64,000 nt of DNA, from the NCBI RefSeq assembly GCF_019703875.1, contig NZ_AP024110.1:1302001-1366000 (forward strand). The letters are read 5' to 3'. Shown here one piece after another: positions 14,053-22,929 of the stretch (the stretch's first letter is position 1; the number at the start of each line of letters is the position of its first letter). The notes under the pieces were generated by a model. The model did not search any database. It was given only the letters and a program-made list of their open reading frames with translations, and was not told the DNA's origin. Position numbers and translations under genes: made by a program. The DNA comes from Methyloradius palustris. GTDB lineage: Bacteria > Pseudomonadota > Gammaproteobacteria > Burkholderiales > Methylophilaceae.

Positions 14053-16233
14053 ATGTCAGAACAAGAACCATCACAACCAAGACTAGAAGGCCCTGCGGCT
14101 TCATCGTCTGACCCGCAATCACGAGTCGCTATTGATACAGGCCTCTCATGCCTGCTATTGCTCGCCCGTTACCATGGGGTAGCCGTTGAAGGTGATCATC
14201 TTCGTCATGAGTTCGGTACTGAAGCAAAGCCGTTTGGTATTACTGAAATCCTGCTCGCAGCAAAAAAATATAAACTGACCGCCAAACAAGTCAGGGTTAG
14301 TCCAGATCGCTTAGAACGCACTCCCATGCCTGCGATTGCTATCGATCAGCATGGAGAATTTTTTGTCATTGCGCGATTGCAAGATGAACAAATACTGATC
14401 CATGATCCAGTGGAGGAACGTCCGCAGCTAATTGCGCTGGATGTATTGCAAGCAAGATGGTCTGGTGAACTGATACTGATTACTTCCCGTGCTTCTCTAG
14501 CCGCAGAACTATCCCATTTTGACTTTACCTGGTTTATTCCGGCAGTCATCAAATATCGTCATTTATTGCGTGATGTACTGATAGCCTCGTTTGCCTTGCA
14601 GCTATTTGCATTGGTGACACCATTATTCTTTCAGGTGGTGATGGATAAGGTGTTGGTACACCACGGCCTAAGTACGCTGGATGTGATCTGTTTTGGCTTG
14701 CTGATTGTATCGATATTTGAGATTGGGCTCTCAGCATTACGGAGTTATGTTTTCTCCCACACGGCCAGCCGTATCGACGTGGAATTAGGTGCCAAGCTAT
14801 TCCGGCATCTACTAGCTCTACCTGTTGCATGGTTCGGAGCGCGTCGAGTGGGTGATGCAGTTGCCCGTGTACGAGAGTTAGAAAACATCCGCTCATTCCT
14901 AACGGGCAATGTCATTACTGTCATTCTGGATGTGCTGTTCTCAGTGGTATTCATTGCCGTGATGTTGTTTTACAGTGGTTGGTTAACTTTGGTCGTGGTC
15001 CTTTCCCTACCTTGTTACTTCATTCTTTCACTTGTAGCTACGCCGTTGTTACGAGCGCGATTGCATGAGAAATTCAATCGCGGCGCTGAGAATCAGGCTT
15101 TCTTGGTTGAGACTGTGACAGCGATGGATACAGTGAAAGCCATGGCTGTTGAACCCCAATTTACACGTCATTGGGATAATCAGTTAGCTGGCTATGTCTC
15201 AGCAGCTTTCAAGTCGAATGTAGTAGGCAGCCTAGCGCACGAAGGGGTGAACCTGATTGGTAAAATAGTTACAGTAGTGACCTTATGGATGGGTGCTCGC
15301 CTGGTAATACAAGGTGATTTAAGCGTAGGTCAGTTGATTGCATTTAATATGCTCGCCGGCAGAGTGGCTCAACCTATCATGCGTCTTGCACAACTCTGGA
15401 CAGACTTCCAACAGGTAGGTATTTCCATGCAGCGTCTGGGTGATATTCTCAATACCCCTATGGAAGCTGGCCAAGCGAGTCGCATGAGTTTGCCGGCGAT
15501 TGTAGGCCGAGTTGAGTTTGAGCGCGTGAGTTTTCGTTACCGCCCAGACGGGGCGGAGATATTGCGGGATATTTCCCTGATAGTTGATCCAGGGCAGATC
15601 ATCGGTATTGTTGGCCGCTCAGGCTCTGGTAAAAGCACGCTCACTAAACTCATGCAGCGTTTGTACTCGCCAGAGAGAGGCAGGGTAATGGTTGATGGTG
15701 TTGACCTTGCATTGGCAGACCCAGTTTGGCTGCGTCGCCAAGTAGGTGTGGTGCTTCAGGAGAATATGCTGTTCAATCGTTCTGTTCGCGACAATATTGC
15801 ATTGAGCGATCCTGGTACTTCTCTCGATAGGGTAATGGCGGCAGCCAAGCTTGCTGGCGCACATGATTTCATCCTGGAACTCCCTAATGGCTACGACACG
15901 CCAGTCGGGGAACATGGCGCCTCACTTTCTGGAGGTCAGCGCCAGCGCATTGCCATTGCCAGAGCCTTAATCACCAATCCACGTATCCTGATCTTCGATG
16001 AAGCGACCAGTGCCTTGGATTATGAATCTGAAAGCATCATCCAGAACAATATGCGCGAAATCTGTAAAGGTCGCACTGTGTTTATCATCGCGCATCGTCT
16101 ATCTGCTGTACGACATGCCAATCGTATCGTGGTGGTTGAGCGTGGTCAGATTGTTGAATCAGGTTCTCATGATGAGTTATTACAACATCAGGCAGGTATC
16201 TATACCCGTCTTTACAAGTTACAGCAGGGCTGA
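14053..16233 (+). CDS. type I secretion ABC exporter (HlyB type)
   Basis: Inner-membrane ATPase/permease that drives RTX protein export. The 726 residues comprise a C39-like N-terminal domain (about 22-145), six membrane helices (about 160-440) and an ATPase domain. Walker A is GRSGSGKST (about 521-529), the signature LSGGQ is about 626-630, and Walker B is ILIFDEATSAL (about 645-655). The position of the C39 catalytic Cys is Thr29 (DTGLSC instead of xCGxxC), so the domain cannot cleave a leader. That is typical for exporters of RTX proteins with uncleaved C-terminal signals. The only plausible start is the ATG at 14053, which has no nearby Shine-Dalgarno sequence. Two bases separate its stop from the HlyD-type gene. 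Confidence 0.95.
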   Translation: MSEQEPSQPRLEGPAASSSDPQSRVAIDTGLSCLLLLARYHGVAVEGDHLRHEFGTEAKPFGITEILLAAKKYKLTAKQVRVSPDRLERTPMPAIAIDQHGEFFVIARLQDEQILIHDPVEERPQLIALDVLQARWSGELILITSRASLAAELSHFDFTWFIPAVIKYRHLLRDVLIASFALQLFALVTPLFFQVVMDKVLVHHGLSTLDVICFGLLIVSIFEIGLSALRSYVFSHTASRIDVELGAKLFRHLLALPVAWFGARRVGDAVARVRELENIRSFLTGNVITVILDVLFSVVFIAVMLFYSGWLTLVVVLSLPCYFILSLVATPLLRARLHEKFNRGAENQAFLVETVTAMDTVKAMAVEPQFTRHWDNQLAGYVSAAFKSNVVGSLAHEGVNLIGKIVTVVTLWMGARLVIQGDLSVGQLIAFNMLAGRVAQPIMRLAQLWTDFQQVGISMQRLGDILNTPMEAGQASRMSLPAIVGRVEFERVSFRYRPDGAEILRDISLIVDPGQIIGIVGRSGSGKSTLTKLMQRLYSPERGRVMVDGVDLALADPVWLRRQVGVVLQENMLFNRSVRDNIALSDPGTSLDRVMAAAKLAGAHDFILELPNGYDTPVGEHGASLSGGQRQRIAIARALITNPRILIFDEATSALDYESESIIQNNMREICKGRTVFIIAHRLSAVRHANRIVVVERGQIVESGSHDELLQHQAGIYTRLYKLQQG

Positions 16234-16235
16234 TT

Positions 16236-17645
16236 ATGAATAATCGCTGGTTTGCCTTATTTAGCCGTTATGTCTCTGTGTTTAAAGCGGTATGGAAACA
16301 ACGTTTTTCATTAGACAGTCCTAAGCGGATGACACATGAATCGGCATTTCTCCCTGCCGCCCTTGCGTTACAAGAAACACCAGTCTCACCGTTGCCGCGT
16401 ATCCTTGCCTACCTATTGATATCGTTTGCGCTGATTGCATTAATTTGGTCTATCTTTGGTCAGATCGAGATTGTGGCTGTCGCTCAGGGCAAGATCATTG
16501 CCACTGGTCATACCAAAGTCATTCAGCCCTTAGAGACTTCAACTGTTAAGGCCATTTATGTTATTGATGGCCAGGCAGTCAAGGCTGGAGACCCATTGAT
16601 TGATTTAGATGCGACTCAATCGGCAGCGGATCTTTCCCGCGTTACGGAAGATTTACTGACTGCAAGACTTGAAGCAGCACGTGCCCAAGCATTTCTGGAT
16701 ATAGTTCAAAGGCGTAAAGCCGCCAGTCTTTCTGTTGTAGGAGCTGATGCAGAACACCTACAGCAAATACGTCTCAGGCTAGAAAGTGACCTTGCTGAGT
16801 ACCATGCAAAACTCTCGAAACTGGATGCCGAAATCTTGCAACATCAATCTGAGATACAAACCACGCAGGCATTGATAGCTAAACTAGAGCAAACACTGCC
16901 GATTGCCAAACAGCAGGCGGGTGATTATCAAAGTTTGCTGGATAACAATTATGTCTCCAAGCATGGCTACCTTGAAAAAGAACAAGCCATGCTTGAACAA
17001 CAAGGTGACCTGGCTGCCCAACAATCACGTCTGAAAGAAATCAATTCAGCAATTGAAACTGCTAAAAGAGAACGCACGTCGTTCGTCGCAGAATCAGCAA
17101 GAGCACATTTCGATGCACTGAGTGATGCGCAGGTCAAGATTGGTCAATTGACCCAGGAAAAACGCAAGAATGACCAACGTAACAGATTGATGCGACTGAC
17201 CGCTCCCGTAGATGGTGTTGTGCAGCAGTTAGTGATTCATACCATTGGTGGTGTCGTAACTCCAGCACAGGCATTACTCGCAGTTGTCCCGCGTGAAAAT
17301 GCGGCTGAGATAGAAGCCAATGTGGAGAACAAGGATATAGGTTTTGTGACTGCGGGCCAGGAGGCTACGGTTAAACTGGAAACCTTCCCTTACACTAAAT
17401 ACGGGACTATTGAAGGCAAGGTCACCTTTGTATCCAATGATGCAGCCAATGACGAGAAAAAAGGCTTGATCTATCCAGTGCGTATCCTGTTGGCAAAATC
17501 ACAGATGCGCATTGACAACAAACTCGTCAACTTAAGCCCAGGCATGGCCGCTACTGTAGAAGTCAAAATCGGCAAGCGGCGAGTCATTGAATATTTCCTG
17601 AGTCCATTGCTTCAGTACGCTAATGAGAGCTTAAGGGAGCGATAG
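16236..17645 (+). CDS. HlyD-family membrane fusion protein of the type I secretion system
   Basis: Periplasmic adaptor that links the ABC exporter to the TolC-like channel. The 469 residues include a cytoplasmic N-terminus (1-54), one membrane helix (about 55-74), a lipoyl-like half (IIATGHTKVIQPLETSTVKA), a long coiled coil (about 145-310) and a closing lipoyl half with beta-barrel domain (LTAPVDGVVQQL, then IEANVENKDIGFVTAGQEA). The length matches the HlyD/PrtE family. The ATG lies two bases after the exporter stop, so translation is probably coupled. It is the last cargo gene of the island. Confidence 0.94.
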   Translation: MNNRWFALFSRYVSVFKAVWKQRFSLDSPKRMTHESAFLPAALALQETPVSPLPRILAYLLISFALIALIWSIFGQIEIVAVAQGKIIATGHTKVIQPLETSTVKAIYVIDGQAVKAGDPLIDLDATQSAADLSRVTEDLLTARLEAARAQAFLDIVQRRKAASLSVVGADAEHLQQIRLRLESDLAEYHAKLSKLDAEILQHQSEIQTTQALIAKLEQTLPIAKQQAGDYQSLLDNNYVSKHGYLEKEQAMLEQQGDLAAQQSRLKEINSAIETAKRERTSFVAESARAHFDALSDAQVKIGQLTQEKRKNDQRNRLMRLTAPVDGVVQQLVIHTIGGVVTPAQALLAVVPRENAAEIEANVENKDIGFVTAGQEATVKLETFPYTKYGTIEGKVTFVSNDAANDEKKGLIYPVRILLAKSQMRIDNKLVNLSPGMAATVEVKIGKRRVIEYFLSPLLQYANESLRER

Positions 17646-17905
17646 GAACCTATTGATAAGTCCTATAGCCATTACTTTACCTCTGGCAAAGACTTGGCCA
17701 TTGTCGTAATCATAATTGCCATCATGCTCAAACCCGTGGATTACAGAGCCAAGTCATACTAAATTATCAGGGAAATATAGATATTTTATGCATTCTTACA
17801 AGCTATTATTTCCAATATTATAAAATGTGTAAGATATCGGGTAACTTTTTATGGATAATTTAATTATCCTATATTAATCAATAATGTAAGAGTTATTTAA
17901 GGATG
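17646..17905. other. right-end non-coding segment of the island
   Basis: No convincing gene is present. A short open frame at about 17670-17762 (ending KPVDYRAKSY) has a hydrophobic stretch but no start context and no family resemblance. A perfect inverted repeat GGATAATT-T-AATTATCC lies at 17853-17869, 37 bp from the right attachment repeat, and one TCCAAT at 17811 resembles the left-end repeats. Confidence 0.5.
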
Positions 17906-17924
17906 CCGTCCACTCCGCCAATGA
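17906..17924 (+). repeat. right attachment site repeat (attR core)
   Basis: Perfect 19-bp copy of 1860-1878 (3' end of tRNA-Asp with CCA). It marks the right boundary of the island. Confidence 0.9.
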
Positions 17925-17928
17925 CACT

Positions 17929-17968
17929 AAAGCCTGTTAAGTCTTCGACTTAGCAGGCTTTTTGTTTT
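17929..17968 (+). terminator. original tRNA-Asp terminator, displaced by the island
   Basis: A 15-bp stem with one G-U pair (AAAGCCTGTTAAGTC ... GACTTAGCAGGCTTT) with a TTC loop and a T-rich tail. It starts five bases after the right repeat, where a terminator would sit after an uninterrupted tRNA-Asp gene. From the tail to the ppiD start (17969-18263) only a putative promoter is visible. Confidence 0.85.
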
Positions 17969-18147
17969 GTTCTTGCTGTATCAAGACTGATAAATATTTC
18001 CTTAAACACCCATGTTTTGCGCGAATTTTTAAAAGTATTCCAAAGCGGATTTATTTGTTTATATGCAGGTCAACTAAACTTCAATATTTTTCGTGTCAAA
18101 TCTAATCCCAGCCTTACACTCCAAGCCTGTCCGCTCAAGTCTGAGTG

Positions 18148-18156
18148 TGGTATATT
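18148..18156 (+). promoter_or_regulatory. candidate extended -10 promoter for ppiD
   Basis: TG-G-TATATT matches an extended -10 element about 107 bp ahead of ppiD. No good -35 is seen at the right distance. Confidence 0.3.
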
Positions 18157-18263
18157 GCTTGGCTGAATTATTTGTAGTTGATGCGCAAAATCGCTATGAA
18201 CTTTCTGATATATATGCTGTGTAATCACTAAATAAATATAAAGTTTAATGAGAGAGTAAAGTT

Positions 18264-20165
18264 ATGTTGGATGCAATTCGTGAACATACCCAAGGCTGGT
18301 TGGCAAAGGTTATTCTTGCTGCCATTACCATTCCTTTTGCATTAGTTGGTATTGACAGCTATTTGAGGCAGGCTGGTTCAAATGTGCCGATTGCTAAAGT
18401 GGGTGAAGATACGGTTTCTGTGCAAGAGTACGGTAGTGCGCTGCAAAATTTAAGAAATCAGTTGATCTCCGAAGGAAAAACGGATCCATCCGTAATAGAA
18501 AAGCCTGAAGTGAAACAGTCGGTATTAGATCATCTGATTACTAATCATTTATTAAGCCAAGAAATCAAGCGCGCTAAATTCATCATTAGTGATGATCAAC
18601 TAAGCCAATACATTATTGCTTTACCTGACTTTCAAGAGAATGGTAAGTTTTCTCAGAAGGTGTATGACGAGTTACTGGCTAGTAATCATTTAACGCCTTC
18701 AAAGTTCGAGGCGAAAATGCGCGCTGATTTACTTGCGCAGCAGGCACGTCAAGGCTTGGCGCGACTTTCCTACATGCCACAACCATTGCTTGAGCAAACA
18801 TTAAAAACCGAACATCAGCAACGTGAAGTCACTACTGCTGAAATCAAGACTAATGATTTCGTATCGCAGGTGAAAATTGATCCAGCTGAGGTTACGGCTT
18901 ATTACGAGAAACACAAAGAGAGCTTCCGCGTGCCAGAGCAAGTAAAGCTGGAGTTCGTGCTGATGTCAGTGACATCTCTGATTCCTGGTATTCAGGTGAG
19001 TGAAGATGAGGTAAAGAAGTATTACGAAGATAACGCTTCTAAATTCCAGGGTGATGAACAACGTCGTGCTAGCCACATACTGATTACGTTTGGTGTGAAC
19101 CCGACCCCAGAGGCTAAAGCAGCAGCAAAGAAAAAGGCTGAAGATATCTTGGCTCAAATCAAAAAGAATCCAAAATCCTTCGAAGAGCTGGCTAAGAAAT
19201 ACTCTCAAGATCCAGGCTCTGCTGAAAAGGGTGGTGACCTTGGTTTGTTTGGGCGCGGCGCCATGGTTAAGCCATTTGAAGACACTGTTTATGCGATGGC
19301 CCCTGGCACTGTGAGCGATTTGGTTGAATCAGAATTTGGCTATCATATTATCAAGCTAACTGAGATATCTGGCCACGCGCAAGACTATGACACTGCAAAA
19401 GCCCAGATTAAAGCTGACATCATTTATCAGAAAGCCTTAGATAAGTTTGCTGAACAAGCTGAGAATTTCAATAATTTGGCTTATGAGCAATCAACCAGCC
19501 TCAAGCCTGTGGCTGATGCATTTGGCTTGCAAGTTCAACCAACGGGTTGGTTAAGTCGTGCAGATGGCGCTAAGTTCTTCAAGAGTGATAAGTTCATCAA
19601 CAGCGTATTCAGTGATGAGGTGCTTAAAGAGCACCGTAACACTGAGGCTGTAGAGGTGTCGCCTAATAACCTTATATCTGCGCGCGTAGTTGATTACAAG
19701 CCAGCTGCACCACGTACTTTTGATGAAGTGAAGGGTGGTATTGAGGATTATCTTAAGCTGGAAAAAGCCGCCCAGCTTGCTGCTAAGGCTGGCGATGCAG
19801 CGCTTGCAAGCTTGCAACAAGGTAAAGAGGTTGCTTCACTTGAGTGGATTCCATCTGTGACTGTGGATCGCAAAGATGCACAAGGATTGACTGATTTAGC
19901 TATGTCCAACCTGTTTAAAATCAATACAAGCAAACTGCCTGCCTATGCGGGATTGGTGGACGGCAATAAGGGTTATTTGTTGGTTAAAGTAATCAAAGTA
20001 AATGATACTGCCGCAACAGATGACGCTGGCAAGAAAGCACAGGAGCTGGAGTTGAAATCAGCATTGGCTTCAGAGTATGTAGCCGCATATGTGAGTTCGC
20101 TGAAAGCTAAAACCAAGATCGAAGTGAATCAGCAACTGCTCAATGCAGGTACCTTGAATAACTAG
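18264..20165 (+). CDS. ppiD: periplasmic folding chaperone / peptidyl-prolyl isomerase PpiD
   Basis: Inner-membrane-anchored periplasmic chaperone acting on newly exported proteins near the Sec translocon. The 633 residues have the standard PpiD layout: a short cytoplasmic N-terminus, one membrane helix (about 13-34, VILAAITIPFALVGI), a SurA-like N-terminal domain, one parvulin domain (about 265-365, from RRASHILITFG to FGYHIIKLTE) and a C-terminal chaperone region. It is normally next to hupB, and here it is separated by the tRNA genes and the island. A strong terminator follows and fabI converges. Confidence 0.93.
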   Translation: MLDAIREHTQGWLAKVILAAITIPFALVGIDSYLRQAGSNVPIAKVGEDTVSVQEYGSALQNLRNQLISEGKTDPSVIEKPEVKQSVLDHLITNHLLSQEIKRAKFIISDDQLSQYIIALPDFQENGKFSQKVYDELLASNHLTPSKFEAKMRADLLAQQARQGLARLSYMPQPLLEQTLKTEHQQREVTTAEIKTNDFVSQVKIDPAEVTAYYEKHKESFRVPEQVKLEFVLMSVTSLIPGIQVSEDEVKKYYEDNASKFQGDEQRRASHILITFGVNPTPEAKAAAKKKAEDILAQIKKNPKSFEELAKKYSQDPGSAEKGGDLGLFGRGAMVKPFEDTVYAMAPGTVSDLVESEFGYHIIKLTEISGHAQDYDTAKAQIKADIIYQKALDKFAEQAENFNNLAYEQSTSLKPVADAFGLQVQPTGWLSRADGAKFFKSDKFINSVFSDEVLKEHRNTEAVEVSPNNLISARVVDYKPAAPRTFDEVKGGIEDYLKLEKAAQLAAKAGDAALASLQQGKEVASLEWIPSVTVDRKDAQGLTDLAMSNLFKINTSKLPAYAGLVDGNKGYLLVKVIKVNDTAATDDAGKKAQELELKSALASEYVAAYVSSLKAKTKIEVNQQLLNAGTLNN

Positions 20166-20186
20166 TATCAGATAAGTCAGGGCAAA

Positions 20187-20216
20187 ATAAAAAAGGCGGA
20201 TTATCCGCCTTTTTTA
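20187..20216. terminator. bidirectional terminator between ppiD and fabI
   Basis: The stem AAAAAGGCGGA/TCCGCCTTTTT with loop TTA is flanked by A and T runs, so it can serve both convergent genes. Confidence 0.85.
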
Positions 20217-20239
20217 TTTTTAATTATCTGCTTAGTGTT

Positions 20240-21025
20240 TTAGTCTATAACACCCGCTGCGGTGATGTTCATGCCGCCATCAACGTAGGTGATTTCCCCA
20301 GTAATGCCAGAGGCCAAGTCGCTACAGAGAAACGCTGAAGCATTACCAACTTCTTCAATAGTGACATTACGGCGCAAAGGAGCATGCTTCACATTGAAGC
20401 CTTGCATCTTATCGAAGTCTGCAATGCCAGAAGCTGCAAGCGTTTTGATTGGGCCTGCAGAGACTGCATTAACACGAATGCCTTTAGGGCCAAGACTTTG
20501 TGCCATATAGCGTACATTAGCTTCTAAGCTCGCTTTTGCTACGCCCATGACGTTGTAGTTGGGCAATGTGCGTTCAGCGCCTAAATAGCTCAGTGTCAGC
20601 AGGCTTGCATTGCGGCCTAGCATCATCGGTAAGCCTGCTTTTGCGAGCGCAGCAAAGCTGTATGAGCTCACATCATGTGCAATGCGGAAATACTCGCGGG
20701 TGACTGCATCCAAGTAATCGCCATCCAGCGCGACTTTAGGTACAAAGGCTACGGAGTGAACAATGATGTCCAAGCCATCCCAGTGCTTAGCCAGCGCAGG
20801 GAATAGGGCATCTATTTGCGCATCATCAGAAACGTCACAGGGCAGCACGATATTTGAATCAAAATCAGCCGCCAGTTTGGTAACGCGGTCTTGAAACTTG
20901 TCTAGTTGATAGGTGAAAGCGAGCTCAGCGCCTTCACGCTTCATGGCTTCTGCAATGCCGTAAGCGATAGATCGGTTACTGAGTAGGCCAACGATCAAGG
21001 CACGTTTTCCAGCGAGAAATCCCAT
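20240..21025 (-). CDS. fabI: enoyl-[acyl-carrier-protein] reductase (NADH)
   Basis: Last step of fatty-acid elongation, reducing trans-2-enoyl-ACP with NADH. At 261 residues it is the FabI type of short-chain reductase. The nucleotide-binding start is GKRALIVGLLSNRSIAYGIA, and the Tyr147, Tyr157 and Lys164 catalytic set (Y-x6-K) is present. The C-terminal YVDGGMNITAAG is also typical. GGAAG lies upstream of the ATG. It stands alone, convergent with ppiD and downstream of a peptide importer on the same strand. Confidence 0.95.
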   Translation of the reverse strand: MGFLAGKRALIVGLLSNRSIAYGIAEAMKREGAELAFTYQLDKFQDRVTKLAADFDSNIVLPCDVSDDAQIDALFPALAKHWDGLDIIVHSVAFVPKVALDGDYLDAVTREYFRIAHDVSSYSFAALAKAGLPMMLGRNASLLTLSYLGAERTLPNYNVMGVAKASLEANVRYMAQSLGPKGIRVNAVSAGPIKTLAASGIADFDKMQGFNVKHAPLRRNVTIEEVGNASAFLCSDLASGITGEITYVDGGMNITAAGVID

Positions 21026-21067
21026 GTGTTACTTCCTTAAACTTAAATGATAATAATTATTTTGGTC

Positions 21068-21910
21068 TTATTTTCTTGGGTCAAGAGCGTCTCTCAGCCC
21101 TTCACCCAGTAAATTATACCCTAACACGGTAATCAGGATGGCGAGGCCAGGAAAGAGGGAAAGCCACCAGGCAAACTGGATGTACTCTTTACCATCGGTG
21201 AGTATGTTGCCCCATGAGGCCTGCGGCGCCTGCACGCCAAGCCCGAGAAAGCTCAAGCCGGATTCTACAAGCACGGCACTGGCAATGCCTAAAACTGAGC
21301 TGACGATAATCGGGGTGAGGCTATTAGGTAGAAGATGCGTAAATATCAGGCGGAAATCCCTAGCGCCTAGTGTTTCTGCTGCTAGCACAAATTCACGATT
21401 GCGCAAGCTTAGAAACTCAGCACGTACCAGACGTGTAACGCCCATCCACGATGTCAGCCCAATCACAATCATAATGTTCCAGATAGAGGGTGTTAAGAAA
21501 GCAATCACGGCCAGTATCAGGAAAAAGGTAGGAATAGAAAGCATTACGTCAACTAAGCGCATGATAGTAATATCAACGAAGCCTCTGTAATAGCCTGCAA
21601 TCGCGCCCAGAACGATTCCAATAGCTGTGGCGATACCAACAGCAACAAATCCAACTAATAGTGATATACGCGCGCCAAACAGCATGCGTGAGAATACATC
21701 GCGCCCTAAACCATCGGTGCCCATCCAATGTTGCGTTGTGGGTGATAACAGAATGGCTTTCACATCAATCGCATCTGGGTCAAATGGCGCAATCAGTGGC
21801 GCCATAAATGCCAGTAATAGAATTGCGGCAATAATGATGAAGCCAGATAAAGCGAGTGGGTTGGCCAGCGTTTTGATCAGCGGGCTATTTTTCAGTACGC
21901 TACTTTTCAT
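21068..21910 (-). CDS. peptide ABC transporter permease (DppC/OppC type)
   Basis: One of two permeases of an oligopeptide-type importer. The 280 residues have an N-terminal membrane helix (about 20-40), the OppC N-terminal domain and five helices. The motif for ATPase contact is AETLGARDFRLIFTHLLPN. The start codon overlaps the stop of the partner permease by four bases (ATGA), showing an operon read in the order binding protein, permease B, permease C. No ATPase gene follows; fabI comes next, so the ATPase must be supplied from elsewhere. Confidence 0.92.
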   Translation of the reverse strand: MKSSVLKNSPLIKTLANPLALSGFIIIAAILLLAFMAPLIAPFDPDAIDVKAILLSPTTQHWMGTDGLGRDVFSRMLFGARISLLVGFVAVGIATAIGIVLGAIAGYYRGFVDITIMRLVDVMLSIPTFFLILAVIAFLTPSIWNIMIVIGLTSWMGVTRLVRAEFLSLRNREFVLAAETLGARDFRLIFTHLLPNSLTPIIVSSVLGIASAVLVESGLSFLGLGVQAPQASWGNILTDGKEYIQFAWWLSLFPGLAILITVLGYNLLGEGLRDALDPRK

Positions 21911-22926
21911 TGAACTACACCTCTGCGCACGCGTGGGTCAGCCCATGCATAAGCGATATCTGCAAATAGGTTGCCGAGTAATGTCAGTGCAGAGCCGATG
22001 GTTAGTATGCCCATGATGACGGGGAAATCGCGCATCATTACAGCGTCATAAAATAGCTTGCCCATGCCGGGGATTGCAAAGATGGTTTCTGCAATCACCG
22101 AGCCACCGATTAAACCTGGAATAGAAAGGCCTAAAATAGTAATCAATGGTAATAAGGCATTACGGAAAGCATGCCGATAAATCACTTTATGCTCTGAAAG
22201 CCCCTTGGCACGGGCCGTTGTAATGTAATCCTGATGCAATACATCGAGCATGCCATTCTTGACGAATAATGTGATGCCCGCTAACCCTGTGAGAGATGGA
22301 ATGACTATCGGTAAGAATAAATGACGGCTGGTATCGTAAAGCTGCTCTAGCCAGCCCATATTTTGATGGTTGATGCTTTCAATACCAGAAATCGGTAGCC
22401 ATCCATGAATCACGCCCAGCCAGTACATCAGTAATAGTGACAGCCAAAAGCCTGGTATAGAAAACCCAATAAACACAAATACGGTGATGGCACGGTCTTT
22501 CCATTTTGCGTGGTTGACCGCGGCAATAATGCCAAATGGTAGAGCTATCAGCACAGTAAGAATCAAACTGAATGTATTGATAATCAGCGTGATGGGCAGC
22601 GCTTCCTGAATCATACCTTTGGTGACATTGCCATCTTTGTCTTTGGTTTCCCAAAACACTGGCCGTTGGTGTGTCGCAAACGATGTTCCAAAATCGAGCG
22701 TGGCGATGCGCTTGATCCATAAGCCATATTGAACAATCACAGGTTTATCAAGATTGTAGAGTTCACGCAATTTTTGCCGTGATTCTTCGCTGGTCTTTGG
22801 GTTGAACGCGGCTTCAGTCGTGGTGATGTCACCTGGGGCCAAATGCATGATTAGGAAAGAAATCAGGCTGATGCCAACTAATAGTGGCACCATCCAGAAT
22901 AAGCGTTTAAGGATATATTTCAACAT
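21907..22926 (-). CDS. peptide ABC transporter permease (DppB/OppB type)
   Basis: Partner permease of the same importer, 339 residues with six membrane helices and the motif ARAKGLSEHKVIYRHAFRNA. It is slightly longer than DppB because of an insertion around 95-105 (FWETKDKDGNVTKG). It starts three bases after the stop of the binding-protein gene and overlaps the next permease by four. Confidence 0.92.
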   Translation of the reverse strand: MLKYILKRLFWMVPLLVGISLISFLIMHLAPGDITTTEAAFNPKTSEESRQKLRELYNLDKPVIVQYGLWIKRIATLDFGTSFATHQRPVFWETKDKDGNVTKGMIQEALPITLIINTFSLILTVLIALPFGIIAAVNHAKWKDRAITVFVFIGFSIPGFWLSLLLMYWLGVIHGWLPISGIESINHQNMGWLEQLYDTSRHLFLPIVIPSLTGLAGITLFVKNGMLDVLHQDYITTARAKGLSEHKVIYRHAFRNALLPLITILGLSIPGLIGGSVIAETIFAIPGMGKLFYDAVMMRDFPVIMGILTIGSALTLLGNLFADIAYAWADPRVRRGVVQ

Positions 22927-22929
22927 AGC

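Larger units (their letters stand above)
1860..17924. mobile_element. integrative island in tRNA-Asp carrying a type I secretion system and RTX protein
   Basis: A 16.1-kb segment is bounded by perfect 19-bp direct repeats of the tRNA-Asp 3' end. It starts with an outward-reading tRNA and a P4-type tyrosine integrase, the standard layout of tRNA-targeted islands. Cargo in order: integrase, a small Xre-type regulator (opposite strand), a TolC-like channel, a degraded RTX fragment, a small membrane protein, a giant RTX protein, an ABC exporter and a membrane-fusion protein. No conjugation, phage structural or replication genes are visible, so it is an integrase-only element that would need help to move between cells. 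What flanks it is the conserved lon-hupB / ppiD neighbourhood, and the original tRNA terminator lies just past the right repeat. Confidence 0.9.

Noticed and set aside
17646..17765. Short frame at the right end of the island as a gene
   Set aside because: It lacks a start codon with ribosome site, and the residues resemble nothing known to me.
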